This document shows, one piece after another, positions 44,798 through 55,635 of a stretch of 64,000 nucleotides of DNA. The stretch is from NCBI GenBank assembly GCA_020747065.1, contig JAGMVK010000011.1, positions 1,961,983 to 2,025,982 on the forward strand, written 5' to 3'. Numbering within the stretch: position 1 is the stretch's first letter; every line of letters begins with the position of its first letter. This DNA is from Cadophora sp. MPI-SDFR-AT-0126. Its lineage: Eukaryota; Ascomycota; Leotiomycetes; Helotiales; Ploettnerulaceae. The notes beneath the pieces were generated by a model that was given only the letters and a program-made list of their open reading frames with translations, did not search any database and was not told the DNA's origin. The translations under genes were made by a program, and so were the position numbers.

Positions 44798-46522
44798 ATG
44801 AGATTGAATGCAGATATATTCAACATCGTGGGCGAGCATCTCCATTGCCAAGACACGCTCGCCTCGCTGTGTCGGGTTTCAAAACCGCTAAACCGGATTT
44901 TCACCCGACTACTCTATCGCTCAATCCGTGTCGAAGATTGTAGCGCGCGTGTCCTAGCCAATATCGCAAATCTACACACAGAAACTCATCTCCGGTATTG
45001 CAAAGAGCTATACTTGGGAGCCAACGTCCATCCCGACAATGATGCCCATATCTATGCCATTGGGATACCAGAATCGCGCCGGTATGGCTCAGCCGACGAT
45101 GAGAATGACTCGGACGAAGACTTAACGGTCTATTATAATGTCGAAACCGATATTCTGAAAAAGTGCATTCGCAAGATGCCAGAATTGGAAATCCTGACGT
45201 GTGAATTCCGTGCGCTGCCCCGCTCCTCACCGACTGACGACGAGTACAGAATAAAAAATCTCAATTATGATGTCCAAGCGCTCTTCCCGGACCCTGATTC
45301 CATTCTCAATTCTCTCGCTACAAGCGGTACGCTGCGAGAACTAACCCTCACCTCCCTTGACTCCTTTACGCGATGGCCTCTCCCGCCTTTCCACTCCCTG
45401 GAGAAACTCTCCTTGCAAGGAATCTCCGCCGTCTCCAACCCACTCATAGCAGGCATTCTGCTCTCGTCCTCCTCAACATTAACCTCCTTATCACTCTCTG
45501 GACCCAAAATGGACGCCCCCTATGAATCACAACTATGGACTCTCATCCAGTCTTATTCTAGAACGCGCAAATCCCATACTCCCCACGCGCCACTGCTCCG
45601 CCTCTCCTCCCTCGAACTCGGCGTCGGTTTCCTCCCCCAACAGAACTTCGATCTGGAGATTAGTGATTTCAGCTTGTTGACCGACATGTCTTCTTTGCGA
45701 TACCTGTATATTGGGAATTACACGGGTCATGATGTCTACCCGGATACTTTTGAGGAGAGTACGGAGGATATTCCCTCGCTGTGCGGATTTACGAATCTCG
45801 TGCATCTGAAGGCTAATCTTCTCACCGAGCGTATATTGGCTTTCATAGAACATCTCCACACTCGGTCGTTTGTCCCGGGCGCTAATCCGGGACAGTTGGT
45901 CGAGCTGGAGATTCAGGACGCGCATTGGGCGGAACCAGGGGAGGAGGACGGGAAGGTCTTCAAGACGATGGGTGCGAGAAATGGTGAGCTGTTTAGGGAG
46001 TTTCCCGTTGGTGTCACGAGTACGAAGTGGAAGAGGCTGTCGATTTCGAATGTATTCCCGCCGTCGAATGACAAAGATCATGATGAGCTCCAGCTCCCAA
46101 GTCTAGTCAAGTGTGAGGACTTGGAATACCTGGCTTGTTGTCTAGAGGGGGGCCATTTAGAGAGGTTTAGGGCGGATGTCTTGCCTGGGATGGAGCACTT
46201 GCGGGTTCTGATGGTTAAGAAGGGACCGTTTAAGAATGGGATCGCTCGTCTTGAACCTGCAGGTGAAGATGCTCGCACTAAATTCGCGATGGCGGAATCG
46301 TTATTCAGGACCTCTTGGGACGCTTGGGAATCTCGGAGAAGAGAAGGGAGCAGATTAGAGGTTCTTGGTCTTGGCACCGAAGTTTATCGGTATATTCTCC
46401 CAGCTCCTTATGAGATGCTAGAGAAGGGAATACGGAAAGTTGTGGAGTTGAGTTTGGATGAGGCGAGGGAATATGGCGCCGTGAGAGAGGTATCGGAAGA
46501 GAAGGAGTGGTATAGGCTGTAG
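44798..46522 (+). CDS. F-box protein with leucine-rich region
   Basis: A single exon. I choose ATG 44798 (574 residues; AAAATG context) over the in-frame codon at 44729, because the F-box follows at once: LNADIFNIVGEHLHCQDTLASLCRVSKPLNRIFTRLLYRSI (read in two parts, residues ~3-43). The rest is a leucine-rich, alpha/beta pattern typical of fungal F-box/LRR-like substrate receptors (LHLRYCKELYLG, LRELTLTSLDSF, LEKLSLQGISAV, LTSLSLSGPKM, SLRYLYIGNYTG, LVHLKANLLTERIL). Such proteins recruit targets to SCF ubiquitin ligase through Skp1; the target is unknown. Frame and composition are intact although repeats lie on both sides. Confidence 0.8.
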   Translation: MRLNADIFNIVGEHLHCQDTLASLCRVSKPLNRIFTRLLYRSIRVEDCSARVLANIANLHTETHLRYCKELYLGANVHPDNDAHIYAIGIPESRRYGSADDENDSDEDLTVYYNVETDILKKCIRKMPELEILTCEFRALPRSSPTDDEYRIKNLNYDVQALFPDPDSILNSLATSGTLRELTLTSLDSFTRWPLPPFHSLEKLSLQGISAVSNPLIAGILLSSSSTLTSLSLSGPKMDAPYESQLWTLIQSYSRTRKSHTPHAPLLRLSSLELGVGFLPQQNFDLEISDFSLLTDMSSLRYLYIGNYTGHDVYPDTFEESTEDIPSLCGFTNLVHLKANLLTERILAFIEHLHTRSFVPGANPGQLVELEIQDAHWAEPGEEDGKVFKTMGARNGELFREFPVGVTSTKWKRLSISNVFPPSNDKDHDELQLPSLVKCEDLEYLACCLEGGHLERFRADVLPGMEHLRVLMVKKGPFKNGIARLEPAGEDARTKFAMAESLFRTSWDAWESRRREGSRLEVLGLGTEVYRYILPAPYEMLEKGIRKVVELSLDEAREYGAVREVSEEKEWYRL

Positions 46523-48429
46523 TGACCTACCTTAATTGAAAAAGAAACTTTCGCAAGACCTTTACGCAACGTTGGAGTATTTAGGGGTGCTATTTCAGGG
46601 GGATATGGACGCTGTTTTGACCCCCTTCGAATCCCAAGGAAAGTCATCATGTAGCGAGTATTACCCAGCGACCCGTCGATTAAACGTCGAAGCAATGCAG
46701 GTCCTTAACGTTAGCCCTCATCCTATTTTTTTGGTTTTTCGGATTCTCGACTTTGAAATACCTTTTTTGGATCTCATGTTAAGCTTCTCCGTTTATGAAG
46801 GAAAAGGAGGCTTTCTTTTTTTACTACTATTATGCACTTCATTGTCTTAAGTATACTTTTATATTTTGATTACTTACGCTTTCCTATATTTCTTATTTCT
46901 TAATAACTTTAATACTTCAACTACTATTTTTTTATCCTTAGTATTGTTTACTCTTTATAGCATGAGTATTATTTAAGACCACTGCTCTTAAATTAAAATA
47001 AGATCATAATATTTATAATCCCGAGGTCGTATGCACTAGTTGACTAATGATAATCAAATACTTTAGCGCAAGACCTTTGATGTCTGTGAAATTAGTCTAT
47101 TAAGCGAGTAAGCAAACACGTGGTTTGACGATTCTTGAATTACTTGAGTTATAACTACTTAAGAGCTTTAGGCTTTATATATACACTGTAATAAGTGTAG
47201 TATACTAAGATCTTTTAAAGCTGATTATAAATCGGTTTGATTTATAATAGCTCTTAGAATCATTTAGAAGAAAAGATCATGTGATCGAAGAAGCGAATAT
47301 TCTGGAAAGTAATAAGAGGTACTGATTATAAATCAATACGCTCTTTTAATAAGTGCCTTCGCTTATTTGCTGAATAAACTAGTTCTAAAACTGAGTTTAT
47401 TTATATAATTTATATAACGCTTGCCTTAGAAAAAACGGTAGTTACGTGAATAACTAGCGTCGTATATATTAATATAAAATATATAATTAATAGCTTTTAT
47501 TTTAATAACTTTAAGTAAACAGAACTTTTTATAAAGCTTTCTTAATAGATTTAAGCTTAGGAAAATAAAAAAGATAATTATAATTACTTAAACAGCGATA
47601 AGAAAATAAATTAACGCTTAAAAACAAGCTTTTTCAAGAAAAAAAAGTAATATAATAATTTAAAAGTCTTAAGCTAACGTATTTCCATTATCCCGATATA
47701 TTTAATATTAATAGCTTTATATTTAATTTCCGATATACTCGGATAACGGAAAGAAGGCTAAGCAGAGCTTCTGCTTCTTTATATTTAAGTCTTTACGTTT
47801 TATACTTTTTTTACTTCGTAATTATTAATTCTAAGTTAGTGCTTAATATCTTTATATACTTTGTGTTAGTATATAAAGCGTTAGTTACACGTGATTGCCG
47901 TCTTTTTAAAGTAAGCGTCACAGCTTTATCCAGCTATCTTTAAGTAAAACAGGTCGCTAGCGTATTTTACTCTCTTCTTTACTTTATTATACCCTTCTTC
48001 TGTTTTCTCTTTTTTTATTATCTTATTACCTAGAAGTGTTATACGACGCACTACTTTCGTTATACTAAGTCGTGGAAGTAAGCGACTAGAAACAAGACTC
48101 TTGAAAATAGCGGAGGCGTAAGGTATCAGTAAGTAAAGCTGGGTGGTGTACGGTTTAAGCAAAGCCGCAGAATCTTAAGTTCCGAGGGTTTAAACTCAGT
48201 TTTAATTCAACGCAAGTTCACAATATCTCTTCATTTCTTATTGAAGAATATAAACGCTATATCTAATGAATACTTTGTATACTTGTCTGCAAAAGAAAGT
48301 GTTAAGTATTGACTTCAAATTGCGATTTGATAGTAGCTTTTGCTCGATTAACTCTTACCTTAGTTAAATCCTGTTCTGTTAACTAATCGAGCCAAGGCAC
48401 CCCTTGGCTCTGTGATATACCTATGTATC
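46523..48429. other. Gene-free, becoming AT-rich
   Basis: No supported gene. The 46536-46850 frame lacks a motif and is probably the 3' flank of the F-box gene. From 46860 the DNA is AT-rich. A minus-strand frame at 47926-48162 (LLPRLSITKVV) is a possible transposon scrap, unassigned. Confidence 0.4.
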
Positions 48430-48640
48430 GTCCATTTACCGCAAAAACAACGATTTTCACTTAATTATATCTTTATTAAATATTAATAAAAACTTATAAA
48501 ATTAATAATATATAATATTTATATCTATATTACTTCAAATATAATATATAAGCTAGTTTCAATTAAGTAATTCTCTTAGATTTAGAATTTAAAAAACATT
48601 ATACAAAAGTAATTAAAATTAATTTATAATTAAACTGTTA
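48430..48640. repeat. Inverted second copy of the 37010-37215 AT-rich repeat
   Basis: Reverse complement of 37010-37215 with few changes. Its left edge (CCGCAAAAACAACGATTTTCAC) is the inverse of the MITE inner terminal repeat. Confidence 0.65.
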
Positions 48641-48848
48641 GTTCACAGACCCATACCTGGCAGGTCTTAGCTAGAATAAGAGTAATAGACCACTTCCGGG
48701 ATCGATTTAGTACGGTTTCGTAAGGGTATATAGTCTGGGACCTCCTATTTCTTCTTAAAAATATATAGATTTTTTATTATATTTGAGAATTATATATATA
48801 TATTAATATAGTACTCTTAATTCTTAGCTTATACTTGGTATTATACTA
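48636..48848 (+). repeat. Dispersed LTR-like repeat, copy 2
   Basis: Starts TGTTAGTTCACAG and matches 6219-6434 in reverse complement. It directly abuts the AT-rich repeat to its left. Confidence 0.6.
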
Positions 48849-48934
48849 ATATTAATTAGTAGTTAACGCGAATTACAGAATAGATAAGTTATAGTAAGAA
48901 TCTCTTAAGATAAACATTAAGTGTTTAACTATAC

Positions 48935-49775
48935 TGTAACGGTCTGGTATTTACTCGCTTGTAAACACAGAGGGCTGGGGTTAATCTCTGATAATCAAGA
49001 AGTAGGTGTATTACGTAGATAGTTTAAGACAGTTACTAGTATAGGTAAGAATACTATTTGAGTTAAGCACGAAGCTCTTATTTAATAGCAGATATGCCAG
49101 TCTTATATAAAACCTTTGTTTCCTTAGATCTTTCCCGGATCTCTAGGATCTTCTTGAGAATCTCAAGATTCCTAAGATTTATCACGTGACCCGGCCGCAG
49201 AAATCTGCTGCCAAATCGCCGTGTCTTATAATACTATTATATACTATGGCTAGGTGATATATAATTCGCGGGAGTCCTTGGGCTCCTGGGAGCCGCGCTC
49301 CTGGAACCCGCCTGGTTCCCAAGAGTACGCGCGCTCGCAGGACCTTCTCTCCTGGAGCCCCCTGGACGTCCAGGAGCGTTCGTGACATGGGCCTAGGGTT
49401 ATAATACTAAGAGAACATCAGTCCTAGGGCATTCTTTCTAAGAGAACCTAGTAACTGGGATTTTATTGCTAATCACATATACGTATGATAGTTATTTTAA
49501 GTAAATAACTAGACAGCACTTTGGTTACGGAATTACGCGACCCAGGGTCACGTAATAAACAAACAAACCGCCAGCGGTTCAGCGATCCTCTTAAAACAAA
49601 GGCTTTATATAAGATTAGTACATCTACTATTAAATAATAGTTTTATACTTAATTTTAAATAGTATCTTTACTTATACTTAGTAACTGTCTTACCTCGTAC
49701 GTAATACTCCTACTTCTCGATTATTAAAATCAAGCAGTCTTCTGTGTTTACCGAGTAAATACACTACCGTTACAA
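48935..49775. repeat. Head-to-head pair of related LTR-like sequences
   Basis: The block starts TGTAACGGT and ends ACCGTTACA. The left arm read on the minus strand (TGTCACG at 49387 down to 48935) matches the right arm read on the plus strand (~49540-49775): GGTTTTATATAAGACT against GGCTTTATATAAGATT, AGTAACTGTCTTA, and TCTGTGTTTAC...GAGTAAATAC. Flanking 5-mers (TATAC left, ATTAT right) do not match, so it is not one simple insertion. The centre (49260-49380) is GC-rich with CTCCTGG/CCAGGAG repeats. Confidence 0.6.
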
Positions 49776-50547
49776 TTATAAAACGACTTATTCTCGCTAT
49801 AAAAGTGTTGATATATAAAGTCGTAATAGCCTTAGTCACTGATCAAATTCCTTATAATACATAAAAACCACAGTTGTCTTGCTACAGCCGAGATGTCCAA
49901 TCACTTACAAAAGTCTTAAAACGTTATTTTTCATTTAATTAATATACTCTGACTTATTCTAAGCTAGTGTAAGATACTTTCGCCTTGGTGTTCAAGTCTA
50001 GATTTATAACTGCTCGCATGCGTTGTATTAAGCGTGGCTACACAAGCCTTCTCAAGCTTATTATATTATAGCGAGCAAAACCTAATAACTATATACTTAA
50101 TAAGAGCAGTAGCTTGTAGGCATAAGAGTTTCCATATTATAAGAAATAACAGAATACGTAATTTAAGAGATATTATATATCTAAAGAGTACGAATCATTA
50201 AGAAAAAGGAAGTAAAGAAAATTTATTAAATAAAAAAATTAAGACAGTTATTATTATTTCTACTTGAAAGAATTTTAAGAATAAATCTAAGCAGAATGCA
50301 TTCAAAGTCATGTGATTTTTAGGTACTGGCGGCAGGCCTCGTTATAATATTTCAAAATAGAAATGCAAAAGAGCAATAATTGTGATTATACGAGCTAAGT
50401 CATAATAGCAAGTAGATTGACTATATTAAGATTTGCTAAGAATTGCTTGAGTAAAGAAATAAGAAGAAGAGTAAGAGCAACAATTTGATTCGGCGTTAGT
50501 GAAGGTTCAGGATTGAGGGTCATAGTTCGCAGGCCATTAACGACCCC
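49776..50547. other. AT-rich spacer before the sugar transporter
   Basis: No gene seen. Contains the 3' flank of the minus-strand transporter gene. Confidence 0.4.
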
Positions 50548-52774
50548 TCAAAGCTCCTCCACCACTTTCTCCGAGACCCTTCCATCGGCCTGGACGACGA
50601 CCTTATCAACGTGCAGCGAAGCCTTAACCGGGTTCTTCTGAGCATAGATGTGCTCAAGCTCTTCCAGAGATCGTCCCTGAGACTCGACGCTGGAATTAAA
50701 CCAAAGTTAGCATGCCGTTGCAATATAAAGCCAAGCCATTGCAAGGAGGGAACTTACCAGAAAATATACCAAAGGATACTCTCAATAACATCCCAGCCGA
50801 CAAAGATCCAGACGTATTTGTAGCCAATGTTGCCAGTGGCGATCGGGGTACAGAAAGTGTTGATGAAGCCCATACAGCCCACAATAAAGCCAGAAGCTGC
50901 AAGACCCTTGGCACGCCTGTTGGTGTCGAGAGCCTCGGCGGGAATAACGCCTTGGAGTGGGGTGTATGTGAATCCGTAGGAAACCTGGAAGAGGAAGTAG
51001 AATGCTAGAGCGCCTTTTGCGAACGGCAAATTGGTGATTATCGAAGGTGAGACAGAATTGTCAACCTTCATGGCTGAGGTAAGACCAGCGTTGCAGGCAA
51101 GGACACAAGCACACACTAGGAGGTCTTGTGTTAGACAGGAGTCACGACTGACGGAGTATTGATACTTACCGAAGGTTCCGATCACAAGAACCTTGCGACG
51201 AGGCATTTTATCCGTCAACGACATGCCAGTTAAGCCGCCCATGGCTTGCAGAGCGGTGGCCAGGATGTTGTAACCGAGCTGTTCGGCGGTGGTGGTGATA
51301 CCCATATTATTGAAGATAGCCGCATTGTAATAACCCAAACCATTACCCGAAAACTGTCCGAAAATGGAGATCATGAGTACTTGAGCCATTCTCCAGCGTC
51401 CATCGTGCGTGGAGAATAGAGGGCGATCTGCAAAACGAAGCGGGTCAGGTTAGTAATCCGGGTCTATACCACAGTCTTCGTGTCTTCCTCGACGTTGAAG
51501 GGATTTGAGCACTTACAGTCCCACCAAACTTTGTCAAGACCATCCTCCTTAATTCCTTCACGCATCTCCTCGATTTCAAGACGAACAAGGCGGGAGTTGG
51601 CGTCTCCATTGCCGTGATACTTGACAAGGAAAGCCAAAGCCTCCTCTTGGCGTCCGTTGGCCATGTAGTAACGAGGCGACTCGGGAATAAACCTAACTGC
51701 ACAGATAACGAAGACGCAAGCAAAGCATTGCAAGATGAGAGGGATTCTCCACGACCAGTCGCTATTGATATTATTGGTTCCGAAAGTAATAAGAGCAGCC
51801 GGAATACTGCCGCCGAACCAGCCGTTGTTGTAAAATCCTGGCAGGAAGTGTTAATCAATCGGTATTCGGTGAAATTGAAGAAATTGAGGTAGGGGAGTTC
51901 TTACCAACACAACGACCGCGCCAATGGGGTGGGGCAATCTCGACAGCATAGGCGGGTGCGGCAACCGTCATCATCTGGATGCCAGCACCGAGGATGAATC
52001 GACCGACGACAAGCTGCGCCATTTTGTTTGACGATGCAGCAACTATAGAACCGAGAATGATGACCCAGGCTCCACAGAACATGCCGACTCTTCTGCCGTA
52101 CCTGTCTGAAATGATGGCACCGACGGGTGAGGTAACGATAGAACCACTGTGAAGCCAGCGAATTAGTCTCTCTCGCTTTCTCTATTCTTGCAGGTGGATA
52201 TGCCCCGAGAGAGTCTAGAACGGGTGGTGCTGAGGCTACTTACACATTATAGAGTGAGGAAATACCAGCAAGCCTGATACCAGTGAGAGAGGTACCGAAA
52301 GTCTTTTTAAAGTGAGCCATGGCGCTAATGGATCCAATGAGCGATCCTAGCATAAGTTAGTAAACATCCACTGCCCTAGGGCAACCAAGCGGCTGTGTAA
52401 CTAACCATCATATCCGTTGGCACAGGCACAGGCAAATGCAACAAAAACCGCAACTAAGTGATATCGAGGTTAGTCACCGCGATCGATATCGTAACCTGCT
52501 TAGGAAAATGGGCTTACAGTAAAGATGGATTGATTCTTTGCTCCATGCGGCTATACGGGTCTCTTGGAGAGCTGCGAACAGTTCGGCCTGCAGTCATTGA
52601 TCAGTTATGAAAAGTTAGTGTGAGGACAAGAGCGTTTGGTCTTACATTGTACACAGTTTTTGCTTGGGCTCCTTGATTCGCTGCTGTCTTACCAGAGCCT
52701 GCAGCGACAATGGTGTGGTGTGAAAGGTCAGGACCCGCCTCGCTGATTTCGGGGCTCTGTTCTTCCTTGGACAT
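50548..52774 (-). CDS. MFS sugar transporter (hexose/disaccharide carrier type)
   Basis: About nine exons separated by short GT-AG introns, roughly 540 residues. The start MSKEEQSPEISEAGPD precedes a cytosolic N-terminus, then VFVAFACACANGYDG (helix 1 with the family's G-Y-D-G), DRYGRRVGMFCGAW (the D-R-x-G-R-R loop), GRFILGAGIQMMTVAAPAYA, the central FIPESPRYYMANGR (PESPR motif), QFSGNGLGYYNAAIF in the second half, and a C-terminal VESQGRSLEELE (the family's V-E-T-x-G-x-x-L-E-E form). Twelve helices are expected at the plasma membrane. The closest functional group is the lactose/hexose permease-like fungal carriers; the substrate cannot be read from sequence. Frame and splice sites are intact, so it is probably functional despite lying in AT-rich flanks. 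Confidence 0.88.
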
Positions 52775-53754
52775 GATTGCTAAAAAGTCGGGTCTGCTAG
52801 AGATTGTATAAACCGGAGGGCGCCTGGATCTATCATCAGGAGAGACCGAGGTCCTCTACTTATACCTTCGAGGAATCATGGTCGAGAATATTATGAATTC
52901 ACACCCTAAGTCGGGTTAACGACGCGCATGAAGCAGCAGATGTACCGGGCCGCCAAGCTTGAGGGGCAGGGAACCGAAACGATAAGCTTCTACTCAGGCT
53001 TCTACTCAAGCTTCACAAAGGGCGGGAAGTTTTTAACCGTCTCCGCATTTGGGTCATAGAAGCAAGCAAGGCGTCGCGAGACCAGATGGCTCGACCGCGT
53101 TGCTGATCCTCACGTATCGCGCCAGGACGCAGTCGTAAACGGGCTGTCCGCTGTCAGGCGTGGAGAGCCCGAAAAGGGACATACGAAGAAGCTTGAAGGT
53201 CTCGGGATTGGTATGTTGCTATTGGTCCCGTCTATCAGATGTGGCACACCACCCTGCTCGACCTGCTCGGGTGTTCTGAGGCTCACCCCATCCAAGTTCA
53301 CCCAGCAGGTCCAACCATCAGCTGCTTAGTGTAATGCAGCTCGTGAAAGGAAGGTCGACTAAAGCAGAAAGGTCGACATCTCGGAGAATATACTAGGGCG
53401 TTTCTCCAGGTTACTTGGCCCTAGCACCAAGAGTCGGTTCTCCCTTAGCATCCAATTCGCCGTATATTTCCCAATACTCCACCGTCTAGCTCTGCGCCGC
53501 GAAGCAACAATGCGGCGAGGCTTCCAGTTCGTCAATCAGACGAGGAGAAAGCGAATGCAATCAAGGATGCACGGCCCTCCCTCCGAAGCTTGAATAGGGA
53601 GGGAACTCGATCTGACATGTAATGATTGGTGGATAAAACAAGCTTGTTCCAGTCTCGTCTAATTGAGGGGAAACGCTTTCCCCTCCCACTCCACTGAGGA
53701 CTTTGTACGGAAGGGGATTTCAAGAAATAATCGCTGCCAGAAATCAGGTGAGAA
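52775..53754. other. Promoter region of the transporter and unassigned spacer
   Basis: Normal composition. Frames on both strands (53110-53301 minus; 53532-54032 minus) lack motifs. Confidence 0.35.
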
Positions 53755-53925
53755 TCGCCGAACGATCTCAAGAAGTTGGAGGTAAACGTCAGCGAGAAGT
53801 CACTGATATGGAAACTGGACATAGTAGGGATGCTGGAGCTCGGTGTCTTAATAGCTACCAGTGCTTTGCAGAAGGAGCAGGTTAAGCAGGACAAGGAGCA
53901 GGATGAGGAATGGGTCCTTCTAAGC
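53755..53925 (+). pseudogene. Short terminal-exon-like fragment with hydrophobic helix
   Basis: The plus-strand frame reads SPNDLKKLEVNVSEKSLIWK, LDIVGMLELGVLIATSALQK, then an E/Q/D-rich tail ending EEWVLLS and TGA. The charged-hydrophobic-charged pattern looks like a real C-terminus; no start or upstream exon is found. Family unknown. Confidence 0.35.
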
Positions 53926-54402
53926 TGATAAGACCTGTTTCGATTTAGAGTAGTTGGAGTAGGAGTTAGGGCTGATACGGACCTCTCTGCTACGCTCATA
54001 GGAAGCATCGTTTTTTTCGTCTTTCTCTGCACGACTTGTCGACGCCTTTGTTTATATCGCCTTGTTTACGTTTGATGCTTTCTCTTCTTTTGAAACCGAT
54101 GGCTGCAATATTGAGAAACTCAGTGCGATATATTCAAACGTGTAGATGCAAGGGGGGACAATGTGCCTCGTAGCGGCCCACTTGTTTCGCTATGTACCGA
54201 ACTTTGCCGGGTGGTGAAAACAGAGGGGCCTGTACCTAATTCCTATCCAAATGCAGCGAGTTAGAAAATAATGTAAGTAACCCTGCCTAAGTTATTCTGG
54301 TGCCGACGATTGCATCTTGAATACTTTTTGCCAAGCGAAAGAAAGCTTGATCCTGGCTTCAAAATGCCATTCAAAAGTTGATATCTTTTAGTACTCTGAT
54401 TA
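53926..54402. other. Spacer
   Basis: No gene recognised. Confidence 0.35.
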
Positions 54403-54430
54403 GGGTTAGGGTTTGAGGTTTGGGTTTGAT
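54403..54430. repeat. Interstitial telomere-like sequence
   Basis: TTAGGGTTAGGG followed by degenerate TTTGAGG and TTTGGG units. It is ~9.5 kb inside the chromosome end, in the same orientation as the telomere, and marks the inner edge of the subtelomeric repeat zone. Confidence 0.65.
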
Positions 54431-54569
54431 TTAGCTCTAACTAGCTAACTTGCTACAGGTGCTTTTTACTCTCTCTCTAACTCTCGAAAAACAGGCATTA
54501 AATACAAAGAGTGAAGTACTATAAATACAGAAGGAGAACGCTATATTACAGAAGGAGAGGTACCCTAGG

Positions 54570-54690
54570 GTAGGTGTAGTGTAGTGTATACTGCAAGATA
54601 GGTGTAGTGTGTACCGTAGGGCCGGTGTAGTGTGTACTGCAGGGTAGGTGTAGTGTGTACTGCAAGGTAGGTGTAGTATGTACTACCTCT
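54570..54690. repeat. 23-bp minisatellite, about 5 units
   Basis: Units of GGTGTAGTGTGTACTGCAGG plus three bases repeat with period 23. Open frames here are repeat by-products. Confidence 0.8.
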
Positions 54691-54795
54691 TATGTGGGGG
54701 CCCTTTTGCGGTCCAAAAGGGGGGCGCGGGCCTGGGAGCGGCCCGTGCCGCCCCCGCGCGCACGGACTTACAGTCAAAAAGGTTACATCCTAAAA
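54691..54795. repeat. GC-rich block, copy 1 (partner at ~57948-58045)
   Basis: GGCCCTTTTGCGGTCC, a GCGCGG run, GCACGGACTTA and TACATCCT.A recur in order at 57948-58045 (GGCCCCTTTTGCAGCTC, GCGCGGACC, GCACGGACTTA, ATATCCTCA). A short repeated module that brackets the subtelomeric satellite zone. Confidence 0.6.
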
Positions 54796-55265
54796 GGCCT
54801 GGACCGCAGGTGCGGCTCCGTCCCCTCCTCCCGCTAGCCGCCTGCCTCGTAGCGTTAAATAGGACCTCTCCCCAGCCGACGCTGACGTGCTGAAAGGGAG
54901 CACACCACGGAGAGGGGCAGGAGGACGTCACAACCGACCGTCGTCGATCGAACCCGGCCCCTGTTAGCTCGTCAAGCAAGCTCTCTCCCAATCAGCCTCT
55001 TGGAGCTCCGGTACAGCTCGCTCGCTCGGTGTATAGAAGGAAGAGAAGAGAGAAGAGAGCCGGGATGAGAGAGGGAAGAGAGCCTATATATAGAGAGAGT
55101 CGTCGAAGCGAGGGCGGACGAGAAGGAGTCTGGCGAGGAGTCCGCGGGAGACGTCCGATCGACCTCCCTGCGCCGCGTACTGCACCTTTCCCCCCTTCCC
55201 CCCTTCGCAAGTGCTAAGGTCTCCATATATAGGAATAAGCAAGTTCACTTCATAATCTTCCAATC
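54796..55265. other. GC-rich spacer with purine-rich stretch
   Basis: No gene. 55035-55110 is purine-rich (GAAGGAAGAGAAGAGAG type). Frames on both strands are low-complexity. Confidence 0.4.
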
Positions 55266-55346
55266 GATCCTATAGCTCAGCGGTAACTTAGAGCGCCTGG
55301 TACTATTCCGTGGAGGTCCCACCCAAGTTCAATCCTTAGTGAGATC
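55266..55346 (+). other. tRNA-like sequence (pseudo-tRNA or SINE head)
   Basis: An 81-nt stretch with tRNA architecture: acceptor halves GATCCTA / TGAGATC (6 of 7 pairs, counting one G-T pair), D-arm GCTC...GAGC, A-box-like TAGCTCAGCGG, and a T-arm with the canonical loop TTCAATC (4 of 5 stem pairs). The anticodon arm does not pair properly, so it is not a working tRNA. Internal pol III promoter boxes are retained. Confidence 0.5.
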
Positions 55347-55354
55347 TATGCCTC

Positions 55355-55403
55355 GGATAACAACAGCGAAAGTCTTCTCGGGGGGCCTTTACTGTTGTTA
55401 TCC
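55355..55403 (+). other. Perfect 12-bp hairpin behind the tRNA-like sequence
   Basis: GGATAACAACAG (55355-55366) pairs exactly with CTGTTGTTATCC (55392-55403) around a 25-nt loop. It starts 8 nt after the tRNA-like 3' end and is followed within 6 nt by a T-run and (CTTT)n tract at 55409-55445. Head, hairpin and pyrimidine tail resemble a pol III unit such as a SINE. Confidence 0.6.
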
Positions 55404-55414
55404 AAGACTCTTTT

Positions 55415-55445
<31 letters not shown>

Positions 55446-55635
55446 CTCTTCTCCTTCCTCCTCCCTTCCAGGTTAATCCTCTCCTCCTTTCCCTTCTCCC
55501 AGGGAAAGCAGTAGGGAGGTGGTATATCCGAGTCTGGAATCCGTGTAGGGTTCTGTACTGGAAGAGGATGTATAGTTTAAGCGAGGCCGAGTAAACAATG
55601 CGACGTACAGCTAGTATCAAGAGGCAATCCGTACA

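Noticed and set aside
46536..46850. 104-residue protein downstream of the F-box gene
   Set aside because: No motif; its tail is a T-rich stretch translated as Phe/Leu; likely 3' flank.
53532..54032. 166-residue minus-strand Ser-rich protein
   Set aside because: Low complexity, no motif, and a more protein-like plus-strand fragment overlaps it.
54580..54690. CRISPR-like array in the 23-bp repeats
   Set aside because: Repeats are directly adjacent with no spacers: a minisatellite.
55266..55346. Functional tRNA gene
   Set aside because: The anticodon arm does not pair and the T-stem has a mismatch; kept only as tRNA-like.
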